Shown piece after piece: positions 26,929-40,892 of a DNA stretch of 44,485 nt (its first letter is position 1; each line of letters begins with the position of its first letter). Location: positions 21,737,232 to 21,781,716 of the forward strand of contig NC_049992.1 of assembly GCF_000003815.2 (NCBI RefSeq), in the 5' to 3' direction. The position numbers and the translations under genes are program-made. This DNA is from Branchiostoma floridae (Eukaryota; Chordata; Leptocardii; Amphioxiformes; Branchiostomatidae). The notes under the pieces are model-generated. The model worked only from the letters and a program-made list of their open reading frames with translations. It was not told where the DNA came from and did no database searches.

Positions 26929-29900
26929 TCTTGACCTTTCGAATAAAGTTTGCCCGACCGCATCTTGAACCCTAACTTGGAATCGCGTTATTAAGACATC
27001 ACCCTACCCCTGACTTACGGCTAATACACGGCTAAGACTAACAAATAAGCCACGACTAGAGTCCATACGATCGAGATTATCTCGGCAAGGAAGCATCCGA
27101 TAGACAAGCGGTTTACTTCTTCCAATAGCCCGCAAATGGACCTTTCGAATGATATAAAGTTTGTTCGGCCGCAACTTGAACCCTAATTTGGAATCGCGTT
27201 ATTAAGGCATCACCCTACCCCCGACTTACGGCAAAGACTAGCGGATATGCCACGACTAGAGTCCATACGATCGAGATTATCTCGGCAAGGAAGCATCCGA
27301 TTGGCAAGCGGTTTACTTCTCCCAAAAACGCGCAAATGGACCTTTCGATAATTTAAAGTTTGTTAGGCCGCAACTTGAACCCTAATTTGGAATCGCGTTA
27401 TTAAGGCATCACCCTACCCCCGACTAACGGCTAAGACTAGCGGATATGCCAAGACTAGAGTCCATACGATCGCGATTATCTCGGCAAGGAAGCATCCGAT
27501 TGGCAAGCGGTTTTCATCTTCCAATAGCGCGCAAAGAGACCTTTCGAATGACATAAAATTTGCCTGGCCGCAACTTGAACCCTAACTTGAAATCGCGTTA
27601 TAAAGGCATCACCCTACCTCTTGCTTACGGCTAAGACTAGCGGATATACCACGACTAGGGTCCATACGATCGCGATTATCTCGGAAGGAAGCATCCGAAT
27701 GGCAAGCGGTTTTCAGCCTCCAGTAACACGCAAAGAGAACTTTTGAAAGATATAAAGTTTGTCCGGCCGCAACTTGAACCCTAACTTGAAATCGCGTTAT
27801 TAAGGCATCACCCTACCCCTTGCTTACGGCTAAGACTAGCGTACTAGCGTATTTGCCACGACTAGAGTCCATACGATCGAGATTATCTCGCCAAAAAAGC
27901 ATTCTACACAATTTCGGATTGAGCAAATACTGCGCGCAAATGGACCTTTCGAATGATATAAAGTTTACCTGGCCGCAACTTGAACCCTAACTTGGAATCG
28001 CGTTATTAAGGCATCACCCTACCCCTGACTAACGGCTAAGACTAGCCGATATGCCACGACTAGAGTCCATACGATCGAGATTATCTCGCCAAAAAAGCAT
28101 TCGATTGGCAAGCGGTTTTTATCTTCCAATAGCGCGCAAATGGACCTTTCGAATGATATAAAGTTTACCTGGCCGCAACTTGAACCCTAACTTGGAATCG
28201 CGTTATTAAGGCATCACCCTACCCCTGACTTACGGCTAAGACACGGCTAAGACTAGCGGATATGCCACAACTAGAGTCCATACGAGCGAGATTATCTCGG
28301 CAAGGAAGCATCCGATTGGCAAGCGGTTTACTTCTCCCAATAGCGCGCAAATGGACCTTTCGAATGATATAAAGTTTGACCGGCCGCAACTTGAACCCTA
28401 ACTTGGAATCGCGTTATTAAGGCATCACCCTACCCCCGACTAACGGCTAAGACTAGCGGATATGCCACGACTAGAGTCCATACGATTGCGATCATCTCAG
28501 CAAGGAAGCATCCGATTGGCAAGCGTTTTTCATCTTCCAATAGCGCGCAAAGAGACCTTTCGAATGATATAAAGTTTGACCGGCCGCAACTTGAACCCTA
28601 ACTTGGAATCGCGTTATTAAGGCATCACCCTACCCCTGACTTACGGCTAAGACTAGCGGATATGCCACGACTAGAGTCCATACGATCGAGATTATCTCGG
28701 CAAGGAAGCATCCGATTGGCAAGCGGTTTACTTCTCCCAATAGCGCGCAAATGGACCTTTCGAATGATATAAAGTTTGCCTGGCCGCAACTTGAACCCTA
28801 ATTTGGAATCTCGTTATTAAGGCATCACCATACCCCCGACTAACGGCTAAGACTAGCGGATATGCCACAACTAGAGTCCATACGATCGAGATTATCTCGG
28901 CAAGAAAGCATCCGATTGGCAAGCGGTTTTAAGCTTCCAATAGCGCGCAAAGATTTCTGTCGAATGATATTAAGTTTGTCCGGCCACAACTTGAACCCTA
29001 ACTTGGAATCGCGTTATTAACGCATCACCCTACCTCTGACTTACGGCTAAGACTAGCGGATATGCCACGACTAGAGTCCATACGATTGAGGTTTTCTCGC
29101 CAAAAAAGCATTCGATTGGCAAGCGGTTTTATCTTCCAATAATGCACAAAGAGACCTGTCGAATGATGTAAAGTTTGCTCGGCCGCCACTTGAACCTTAA
29201 TTTGGAATCGCGTTATTAAGGCATCACCCTACCCCCGACTAACGGCTAAGACTAGCGGATATGCCACGACTAGAGTCCTACGATCGAGATTATCTCGCCC
29301 AAAAAACATTCCATTGTCGAGCGGGTTTTTATCTTCCAATAGTGCACAAAGAGTCGTATCGAATGATGTAAAGTTTGCTCGGCCGCAACTTGAACCCTAC
29401 CTTGAAATCGCGTTATTAAGGCATCACCCTGCCCCTTGCTTCAGCTAAGAATAGCGGAGATGCCACTACTAGAGTCCATACGAGCGAGATTATCTCGGCC
29501 AGGAAGCATCTGATTGGCAAGCGGTNNNNNNNNNNNNNNNNNNNNNNNNNNNNNNNNNNNNNNNNNNNNNNNNNNNNNNNNNNNNNNNNNNNNNNNNNNN
29601 NNNNNNNNNNNNNNNNNNNNNNNNNGTTTAATCTTCCAATAGCGCGCAAAGATTTCTTTCGAATGATATTAAGTTTGCCTGGCCGCAGCTTGAACCCTAA
29701 TTTGGAATCGCGTTATTAGGGCATCACCCTACCCCTGACTTACGGCTAACACACGGCTAAGACTAGCGGATATGCCACACCTAGAGTCCATACGGTCGAG
29801 ATTATCTCGGCAAGCAAGCATCCGATTGGAAAGCGGTTTTTATCTTCCAATAGCGCGCAAAGATTCCTTTCGAATGATATAAAGATTGCCCGGCCGCAAC

Positions 29901-32900
29901 TTGAACCATAACTTGGAATCGCGTTCTTAAGGCATCACCCTACGCCTAGCTTACGGGTAAGACTAGCGGATATGCAACGACTAGAGTCCATACGATCAAG
30001 ATTATCTCGGCAAGGAAGCATCTGATTGGCAAGCGGTTTTCATCTTCCAATAGCGCGCAAATGGACCTTTCGAATGATATAAAGTTTCCCCGGCGCAACT
30101 TGAACCCTAATTTGGAATCGCGTTATTAAGGCATCACCCTACCCCTGACTTACGGCTAATACTAGCGGATATGCCACGACTAGAGTCCATACGATCGCGA
30201 TTATCTCGGCAAGGAAGCATCCGATTGGCAAGCGGTTTTTATCTTCCAATAGCGCGCAAAGAAAACTTTCGAATGATATAAAGTTTGCCCGGCCGCAACT
30301 TGAACCCTAACTTGAACTCGCGTTACTAAGGCATCACCCTGCCCCTTACATACGGCTAAGACTAGCGGATATGCCACGACTAGAGTCCATACGATCGAGA
30401 TTATGTCGGCAAGGAAGCATCCGAATGGCAAGCGGTTTTCAGCCTCCAGTAACACGCAAAGAGAACTTTTGAATGATATAAAGTTTGTTTGGCCGCAACT
30501 TGAACCCTAACTTGGAATCGCGTTATTAAGGCATCACCCTACCCCTGACATACGGCTAAGACAAGGCTAAGACTAGCGCATATGCCACAACTAGAGTCCA
30601 TACGAGCCAGATTATCTCGGCAAGGAAGCATCCGATTGGAAAGCGGTTTTTATCTTCCAATAGCGTGCAAAGAGACCTTTTGAATGATGTAAAGTTTACC
30701 CGGCCGCAACTTGAACCCTAATTTGGAATCGCGTTATTAAGGCATCACCCTACCCCTTGCTTACGGCTAAGACTAGCGGATATGCCACGACTAGAGTCCA
30801 TACGATCAAGATTATCTCGGCAAGGAAGCATCTCATTGGCAAGCGGTTTTCATCTTCCAATAGCGCGCAAATCGACTTTTCGAATGATATAAAATTTGCC
30901 TGGCCGCAACTTGAACCCTAACTTGGAATCGCGTTATTAAGGCATCACCCTACCCCTGACTTACGGCTAAGACACGGCTAAGACTTGCGGATATGCCACA
31001 AATAGAGTACATACGAGCGAGATTATCTCGGCAAGGAAGCATCCGATTGGCAAGCGGTTTTCAGCCTCCAGTAACACGCAAAGAGAACTTTTGAATGATA
31101 TAAAGTTTGTCTGGCCGCAACTTGAACCATAACTTCGAATCGCGTTATTAAGGCATCACCCTACCCCTTGCTTACGGCTAAGACTAGCGGATATGCAACG
31201 ACTAGAGTCCATACGATCAAGATTATCTCGGCAAGGAAGCATCTGATTGGAAAGCGGTTTTCATCTTCCAATAGCGCGCAAATGGACCTTTCGAATGATA
31301 TAAAGTTTACCCGGCGCAACTTGAACCCTAATTTGGAATCGCGTTATTAAGGCATCACCCTACCCCCGACTTACGGCTAATACTAGCGGATATGCCACGA
31401 CTAGAGTCCATACGATCGAGATTTTCTCGGCAAGGAAGCATCCGATTGGCAAGCGGTTTTTATCTCCCAATAGCGCGCAAATGGACCTTTCGAATGATAT
31501 AAAGTTTACCCGGCCGCAACTTGAACCCTAACTTAAAATCGCGTTATTAAGGCATCACCCTACCCCTGACTTACGGCTAAGACACGGCTAAGACTAGCGG
31601 ATATGCCACAACTAGAGTACATACGGTCGAGATTATCTCGGCAAGGAAGCATCTGATTGGAAAGCGGTTTTATCTTCCAATAGCGTGCAAAGAGACCTTT
31701 CGAATGATATAAAGTATGCCTGGCCGCAACTTGAACCCCAACTTGGAATCGCGTTATAAAGGCATCACCCTACCCATGACTTACGGCTAAGACACGGCTA
31801 AGACTAGCGGATATGCCACGACTAGAGTCCATACGATCGAGATTTTCTCGGCAAGGAAGCATCCGATTGGCAAGCGGTTTTTATCTTCCAATAGCGCGCA
31901 AAGAGACCTTTCGAATGATATAATGTTTGCCTGGCCGCAACTTGAACCCTAACTTGAAATCGCGTTATAAAGGCATCACCCTACCCCTTGCTTACTGCTA
32001 AGACTAGCAGATATGCCACAACTAGAGTCCATACGAGCGAGATTATCTCGGCAAGGAAGCATCCGATTGGAAAGCGGTATTTATTCTCCAATAGTGCGCA
32101 AAGAGACCTTTTGAATGATATAAAGTATACCCGGCCGCAACTTGAACCCTAATTTGGAATCGCGTTATTAAGGCATCATCCTACCCCCGACTAGCGGATA
32201 TGCCACGACTAAAGTCCATACGATCGAGATTTTCTCGGCAAGGAAGCATTCGATTGGCAAGCGGTTTTCATCTTCTAATAGCGCGCAAAGAGACCTGTCG
32301 AATGATGTAAAGTTTGCTCGGCCGCAACTTGAACCCTAACTTGGAATCGCGTTATTATGGGATCACCCTACCCCTGACTAACGGCTAAGACTAGCCGATA
32401 TACCACGACTAGAGTCCATTAGATCGAGATTATCTCGGCAAGGAAGCATCCGATTGGCTAGCGGTTTAATCTTCCAATAGCGCGCAAAGATTTCTTTCGA
32501 ATGATATTAAGTTTGTCCGGCCACAACTTGAACCCTAATTTGGAATCGCGTTATTAAGGCATCACCCTACCTCTGACTTTCGGCTAAGACTAGCGGATAT
32601 GCCACTACTAGAGTCCAGACGATCGAGATTATCTCGGCAAGGAAGCATCCGATTGGCAAGCGGTTTTCATCTTCCAATAGCGCGCAAAGAGACCTGTCGA
32701 ATGATTGAAAGTTTGTCCGGCCGCAACTTGAACCCTAACTTGGAATCGCGTTATTAAGGCATCACCCTTCCTCTGACTTACGGCTAAGACAAGTCTAAGA
32801 CTAGCAGATATGTCACGACTAGATTCCATACGATCGAGATTATCTCGGCAAGGAAGCATCCGATTTGCAAGCGGTTTACTTCTCCCAAAAGCGCGTAAAG

Positions 32901-35900
32901 AGACCTTTCGAATGATATAAAGTTTGTTCGGCCGCAACTTGAACCCTAATTTGGAATCGCGTTATTAAGGCATCACCATACCCCTGACTTACGGCTAAGA
33001 CACGGTACTACTAGTAAATAAGCCACGACTAGAGTCCATACGATCGAGATTATCTCGGCAAGGAAGCATCCGATTGGCAAGCGGTTTACTTCTCCCAATA
33101 GCGCGCAAATGGATTTTTCGAATGATATAAAGTTTGCCTGACCGCAACTTGAACCCTAACTTGGAATCGCGTTATTGAGGCATCACCCTACCCCTGACTT
33201 ACGGCTAAGACACGGCTAAGACTAGCGGATATGCCACAACTAGAGTACATACGGTCGAGATTATCTCGGCAAGGAAGCATCTGATTGGAAAGCGGTTTTA
33301 TCTTCCAATAGCGTGCAAAGAGACCTTTCGAATGATATAAAGTTTGCCTGGCCGCAACTTGAACCCTAATTTGGAATCGCTTTATTAAGGCATTACCCTA
33401 CCCCCGACTTACGGCTAAGACTGGCGGATATTCCACGACTAGAGTCCATACGATCAAAATTTTCTCGGCAAGGAAGCATCCGATTGGAAAGCGGTTTTTA
33501 TCTTCCAATAGCGCGCAAAGAGACCTTTCGAATGATATAAAGTATGCCTGGCCGCAACTTGAACCCTATCTTGGAATCGCGTTATAAAGGCATCACCCTA
33601 CCCCTGACTTACGGCTANNNNNNNNNNNNNNNNNNNNNNNNNNNNNNNNNNNNNNNNNNNNNNNNNNNNNNNNNNNNNNNNNNNNNNNNNNNNNNNNNNN
33701 NNNNNNNNNNNNNNNNNGTTTGGCTGAATTACGATGGTCATCTCTTGGAATCGCGTTATTAAGGCATAACCCTACCCCCGACTTACGGCTAAGACTAGCG
33801 GATATGCCACGACTAGAGTCCATACGATCAACATTATCTCGGCAAGGAAGCATCCGATTGCAAAGCGGTTTTTATCTTTCAAAAGCGCATAAAAAGAGAC
33901 ATTACGATTGATATAAAGTTTACCCGGCCGCAACTTGAACTCTAATTTGGAATCGCGTTATCAAGGCATCACCCTACCCTCGACTAACGGCTAAGACTGG
34001 CGGATATGCCACGACTAGAGTCCATACGATCGAGATTATCTCGGCAAGAAAGCATTCGATTGGCAAGCGGTTTTCAGATTCCAATCGCGCTCAAAGATTT
34101 CTTTCGAATGATATTGAGTTTGTCCGGCCACAACTTGAACCCTAACTTGGAATCGCGTTATTAAGGCATCACCCTACCTCTGACTTACGGCGAAGACTAG
34201 CGGATATGCCACGACTAGAGTCCATACGATCGAGATTATCTCGCCAAAAAAGCATTCGATTGGCAAGAGGTTTTTATCTTCCAATAGTGCACAAAGAGAT
34301 TTGTCGAATGATGTAAAAATTGCACGGCCGCAACTTGAACCCTAACTTGGAATCGCGTTATTATGGGATCACCCTACCCCTGACTAACGGCTAAGACTAG
34401 CCGATATGCCACGAATAGAGTCCATTAGATCGAGATTATCTCGGCAAGGAAGCATCCGATTGGCNNNNNNNNNNNNNNNNNNNNNNNNNNNNNNNNNNNN
34501 NNNNNNNNNNNNNNNNNNNNNNNNNNNNNNNNNNNNNNNNNNNNNNNNNNNNNNNNNNNNNNNNNNNNNNNNNNNNNNNNNNNNNNNNNNNNNNNNNNNN
34601 NNNNNNNNNNNNNNNNNNNNNNNNNNNNNNNNNNNNNNNNNNNNNNNNNNNNNNNNNNNNNNNNNNNNNNNNNNNNNNNNNNNNTCGCGCGCAAATATTT
34701 TTTTCGAATGATATTAAGTTTGTCCGGCCACAACTTGAACCCTAACTTGGAATCGCGTTATTAAGGCATCACCCTACCTCTGACTTACGGCTAAGACTAG
34801 CGGATATGCCACGACTAGAGTCCATACGATGGAGATTATCTCGCCAAAAAAGCATTCGATTGGCAAGCGGTTTTCATCTTCCAATAGTGCACAAAGAGAC
34901 CTGTCGAATGACGTAAAGTTTGCCCGGCCGCAACTTGAACCCTAACTTGGAATCGCGTTATTATGGCATCACCCTACCCCTGACTAACGGCTAAGACTAG
35001 CCGATATGCCACGACTAGAGTCCATACGATCGAGATTATCTCGGCAAGGAAGCATCCGATTGGCAAGCGGTTTCATCTTCCAATAGCGCGCAAAGAGACC
35101 TGTCGAATGATGTAAAGTTCGGCCGGCGGCAACTTGAACCCTAACTTGGAATCGCGTTATTAAGGCATCACCCTTCCTCTGACATACGGCTAAGACACGG
35201 CTAAGACTAGCGGATATGCCGAGACTAGAGTCCATACGATCGAGATTATCTCGGCAAGGAAGCATCCGATTGGCAAGCGGTTTCATCTTCCAATAGCGCG
35301 CAAAGAGATTGTCGAATGATGTAAAGTTCGGCCGGCGGCAACTTGAACCCTAACTTGGAATCGCGTTATTAAGGCATCACGCTTCCTCTGACATACGGCT
35401 AAGACACATCTAAGACTAGCGGATATGCCACGACTAGAGTCCATACGATCCAGATTATCTCGGCAAGGAAGCATCCGATTGGCAAGCGGTTTAATCTTCC
35501 AATAGCGCGCAAAGATTTCTTTCGAATGATATTAAGTTCGCCTGGCCGCAGCTTGAACCCTAATTTGGAATCGCGTTATTAGGGCATCACCCTACCCCTG
35601 ACTTACGGCTAAGACACGGCTAAGACTAGCGGATATGCCACAACTAGAGTCCATACGGTCGAGATTATCTCGGCAAGGAAGCATCCGATCGGAAAGCGGT
35701 TTTTAACTTCCAATAGCGCGCAAAGATTCCTTTCGAATGATATAAAGATTGCCCGGCCGCAACTTGAACCCTAACTTGGAATCGCGTTCTTAAGGCATCA
35801 CCCTGACCAAGACTAACGGCTAAGACTAGCGGATATGCCACGACTAGAGTCCATACGATGGAGATTATCTCGCCAAAAAAGCATTCGATTGGCAAGCGGT

Positions 35901-38900
35901 TTTCATCTTCCAATAGTGCACAAAGAGACCTGTCGAATGACGTAAAGTTTGCNNNNNNNNNNNNNNNNNNNNNNNNNNNNNNNNNNNNNNNNNNNNNNNN
36001 NNNNNNNNNNNNNNNNNNNNNNNNNNNNNNNNNNNNNNNNNNNNNNNNNNNNNNNNNNNNNNNNNNNNNNNNNNNNNNNNNNNNNNNNNNNNNNNNNNNN
36101 NTCATCTTCCAATAGCGCGCAAAGAGACCTGTCGAATGATGTAAAGTTCGCCGGGCGGCAACTTGAACCCTAACTTGGAATCGCGTTATTAAGGCATCAC
36201 GCTTCCTCTGACATACGGCTAAGACACGGCTAAGACTAGCGGATATGCCACGACTAGAGTCCATACGATCGAGATTATCTCGGCAAGGAAGCATCCGATT
36301 GGCAAGCGGTTTAATCTTCCAATAGCGCGCAAAGATTTCTTTCGAATGATATTAAGTTTGCCTGGCCGCAGCTTGAACCCTAATTTGGAATCGCGTTATT
36401 AGGGCATCACCCTACCCCTGACTTACGGCTAAGACACGGCTAAGACTAGCGGATATGCCACAACTAGAGTCCATACGGTCGAGATTATCTCGGCAAGGAA
36501 GCATCCGATTGGAAAGCGGTTTTTATCTTCCAATAGCGCGCAAAGATTCCTTTCGAATGATATAAAGATTGCCCGGCCGCAACTTGAACCCTAACTTGGA
36601 ATCGCGTTCTTAAGGCATCACCCTGACCAAGACTAACGGCTAAGACTAGCGGATATGCCACGACTAGAGTCCATAGGATCAAGATTATCTCGGCAAGGAA
36701 GCATCAAATTGGCAAGCGGTTTTCATCTTCCAATAGCGCGCAAATGGACCGTTCGAATGATTGAAGTTTGCCCGGCCGCAACTTGAACCCTAACTTGAAA
36801 TCGCGTTATAAAGCATCACCCTACCCCTTGCTTACGGCTAAGACTAGTGGATATGCCACGACTAGAGTCCATACGATCAAGGTTATCTCGACAAGGAAGC
36901 ATCTGATTGGCAAGCGGTTTTCATCTTCCAATAGCGCGCAAATGGACCTTTNNNNNNNNNNNNNNNNNNNNNNNNNNNNNNNNNNNNNNNNNNNNNNNNN
37001 NNNNNNNNNNNNNNNNNNNNNNNNNNNNNNNNNNNNNNNNNNNNNNNNNNNGACTAGCGGATATGCCACTACTAGAGTCCATACGATCGAGATTATCTCG
37101 GCAAAGAAGCATCCGATTGGCAAGCGGTTTTTATCTTCCAATCGCGGGCAAAGATTTCTTTCGAATGATATAAAGTTTGTCCGGCCGCAACTTGAACCCT
37201 AACTTGGAATGGCGTTATTAAGGCATCACCTTACCCCCGACTAACGGCTAAGACTAGCGGATATGCCACGACTAGAGTCCATACGATCGAGATTATCTCG
37301 GCAAGGAAGCATCCGATTGGCAAGCGGTTTTTATCTTCCAATAGTGCACAAATGGACCTTTCGAATGATGTAAAGTTTACCCCGCCGCAACTTGAACCCT
37401 TATTTGGAATCGCGTTATTAAGGCATCACCCTACCCCCGACTAACGGCTAAGACTAGCGGATATGCCACGACTAGAGTCCATACGATCGAGATTATCTCG
37501 GCAAGAAAGCATCCGATTGGCAAGCGGTTTTCAGCTTCCAATCGCGCGCAAAGATTTCTTTCGAATGACATTAAGTTTGTCCGGCCACAACTTGAACCCT
37601 AACTTGGAATCGCGTTATTAAGGCATCACCCTACCTCTGACTTACGGCTAAGACTAGCGGATATGCCACAACTAGAGTCCATACGAGCGAGATTATCTCG
37701 GCAAGGAAGCATCCGATTGGAAAGCGCTATTTATCTTCCAATAGCGCGCAAAGAGACCTTTCGAATGATATAAAGTTTACCCATCCGCAACTTGAACCCT
37801 AATTTGGAATCGCGTTATTATGGGATCACCCTACCCCTGACTAACGGCTAAGACTAGCCGATATGCCACGTCTAGAGTCCATACGATCGAGATTATCTCG
37901 GCAAGGAAGCATCCGATTGGCAAGCGGTTTTCATCTTCCAATAGCTCGCAAAGATTTCTTTCGAATGATATTAAGTTTGTCCGGCCACAACGTGAACCCT
38001 AATTTGGAATCGCGTTATTAAGGCATCACCCTACCTCTTCCTTACGGCTAAGACTAGCGGATATGCAACGACTAGAGTCTATACGATCGAGATTATCTCG
38101 GCGAGGAAGCATCCGATTGGCAAGCGGTTTTCAGCTTCCAATAGCGCGCAAGGAGACCTTTGGAATAATATAAAGTTTGTCTGGCCGCAACTTGAATCCT
38201 AACTTGAAATCGCGTTATTAAGGCATTACCCTAAACCTTGCTTACGGCTAAGACTAGCCGATATGCCACGACTAGAGTCCATACGATCGAGATTATCTCG
38301 GCAAGGCAGCATCTGATTGGCAAGCGGTTTTAATCTTCTAATAGCGCGCAAAGATTCCTTCCGAATGATATAAAGTTTGTCCGGCCGCAACTTGAACCCT
38401 AACTTGGAATCGCGTTATTAAGGCATCACCCTAGCCCTGACTTACGGCTAAGACACGGCTAAGACTAGCGGATATGCCACAACTAGAGTCCATACGAGTG
38501 AGATTATCTCGGCAAGGAAGCATCCGATTGGAAAGCGGTTATCATCTTCCAATAGCGCGCAAAGAGACCTTTCGAATGATATAAAGATTACCCGGCCGCA
38601 ACTTGAACCCTAATTTGGAATCGCGTTATTAAGGCATCATCCTACCCCCAACTTACGGCTAAGACTAGCGGATATGCCACGACTAGAGTCCATACGATCG
38701 AGATTTTCTCGGCAAGAAAGCATCCGATTGGCAAGCGGTTTTTATCTTCCGATAGCGCGCAAAGAAAACTTTCGAATGATATAAAGTTTGCCCGGCCGCA
38801 ACTTGAACCCTAACTTGAAATCGCGTTACTAAGGCTAAGACTGGCGGATATGCCACTACTAGAGTCCATACGATCGAGATTATCTCGCCAAAAAAGCATT

Positions 38901-40256
38901 CGATTGGCAAGCGGTTTTTGTCTATCAATAGTGCACAAAGAGACCTGTCGAATGATGTAAAGTTTGTCCGGCCGCAACTTGAACCCTAACTTGGAATCGC
39001 GTTATTATGGGATCACCCTACCCCTGACTAACGGCTAAGACTAGCCGATATGCCACGACTAGAGTCCATTAGATCGAGATTATCTCGGCAAGGAAGCATC
39101 CGATTGGCAAGCGGTTTTTATCTTCCAATAGCGCGCAAAGAGACCTTTCGAATGATATAAAGTATGCCTGGCCGCAACTTGAACCCCAACTTGGAATCGC
39201 GTTATAAAGGCATCACCCTACCCATGACTTACGGCTAAGACACGGCTAAGACTAGCGGATATGCCGCGACTAGAGTCCATACGATCGAGATGATCTCGGC
39301 AAGGAAGCTTCCGATTGGCAAGCGGTTTTCAGCTTCCAATCGCGCGCAAAGATTTCTTCGAATGATATAAGTTNNNNNNNNNNNNNNNNNNNNNNNNNNN
39401 NNNNNNNNNNNNNNNNNNNNNNNNNNNNNNNNNNNNNNNNNNNNNNNNNNNNNNNNNNNNNNNNNNNNNNNNNAATCGCGTTATTAAGGCATCACCCTAC
39501 CTCTGACTTACGGCTAAGACTAGCGGATATGCCACGACTAGAGTCCATACGATCGAGATTATCTCGCCAAAAAAGCATTCGATTGGCAAGTGGTTTTTAT
39601 CTTCCAATAGTGAACAAAGAGACCTGTCGAGTAATGTAAAGATTGCTCGATCGGCCGCAACTTGAACCCTAACTTGGAATCGCGTTATTAAGGCATCACC
39701 CTACCCCTGACTTACGGCTAAGACACGGCTAAGACTAGCGGATATGCCACAACTAGAGTCCATACGATCGAGATTATCTCGGCAAGGAAGCATCCGATTG
39801 GAAAGCGGCTTTCATCTTCCAATAGCGCGCAAATGGACCTTTCGAATGATGTAAAGTTTGCCTGGCCGCAACTTGAACCCTTATTTGGAATCGCGTTATT
39901 AAGGCATCACCATACCCCTGACTTACGGCTAAGACATGGCTAAGACTAGCGGATATGCCACGACTAGAGTCCATACGATCAAGATTATCTCGGCAAGGAA
40001 GCTTATTGGCAAGCGGTTTGCATTTTCCAAAAGCGCGCAAATGGACCTTTCGAATAATGTAAAGTTTGCCCGGCCGCAACTTGAACCCTAAGTTGGAATC
40101 GCGTTATTAAGGCATCACCCTACCTCTGACTTACGGCTAAGACTAGCGGACATGCGACGACTAGAGTCCATACGATCGAGATTATCTCGCCAAAAAAGCA
40201 TTCGATTGGCAAGTGGTTTTTATCTTCCAATAGTGCACAAAGAGACCTGTCGAATA
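26929..40256. repeat. 200/211-bp satellite, array B
   Basis: Same monomer as array A, head to tail in the same orientation, starting TTGACCTTTCGAATAAAGTT. For example GGCATCAC starts recur at 28421, 28621 and 28821, and the near-identical CGCATCAC at 29021. Variants: doubled ACGGCTAAGAC (211 bp), GTGCACAAAGAGACCTGTCG, CTCGCCAAAAAAGCATTCG, GATTTCTTTCGAATGATATT and CCTCCAGTAACACGCAAAG types, which tend to alternate in blocks. Gaps: 29526-29625, 33618-33717, 34465-34684, 35953-36101, 36952-37051 and 39374-39473. No gene seen inside. Confidence 0.97.
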
Positions 40257-40370
40257 ATGTCTACTAAGTGTAAAAACTAAAACATGTCTACTAAAACATG
40301 TCTACTAAGTCCGTAAATAGTTTATGTCTACTAAGTGTATTTCACCTTATAAAAGTGTCAGAACGTGAAA
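40257..40370. repeat. Island of the second satellite within array B
   Basis: Satellite 1 breaks at GTCGAATAATG|TCTACTAAGTG. The following 114 bp contain several CATGTCTACTAAG words, then TGTATTTCACCTTATAAAAG and GTGTCAGAACGTGAAA, the sequence of the 204-bp satellite at 43783. A 522-N gap follows (40371-40892), after which satellite 1 resumes. Confidence 0.9.
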
Positions 40371-40892
40371 NNNNNNNNNNNNNNNNNNNNNNNNNNNNNN
40401 NNNNNNNNNNNNNNNNNNNNNNNNNNNNNNNNNNNNNNNNNNNNNNNNNNNNNNNNNNNNNNNNNNNNNNNNNNNNNNNNNNNNNNNNNNNNNNNNNNNN
40501 NNNNNNNNNNNNNNNNNNNNNNNNNNNNNNNNNNNNNNNNNNNNNNNNNNNNNNNNNNNNNNNNNNNNNNNNNNNNNNNNNNNNNNNNNNNNNNNNNNNN
40601 NNNNNNNNNNNNNNNNNNNNNNNNNNNNNNNNNNNNNNNNNNNNNNNNNNNNNNNNNNNNNNNNNNNNNNNNNNNNNNNNNNNNNNNNNNNNNNNNNNNN
40701 NNNNNNNNNNNNNNNNNNNNNNNNNNNNNNNNNNNNNNNNNNNNNNNNNNNNNNNNNNNNNNNNNNNNNNNNNNNNNNNNNNNNNNNNNNNNNNNNNNNN
40801 NNNNNNNNNNNNNNNNNNNNNNNNNNNNNNNNNNNNNNNNNNNNNNNNNNNNNNNNNNNNNNNNNNNNNNNNNNNNNNNNNNNNNNNNNNNN

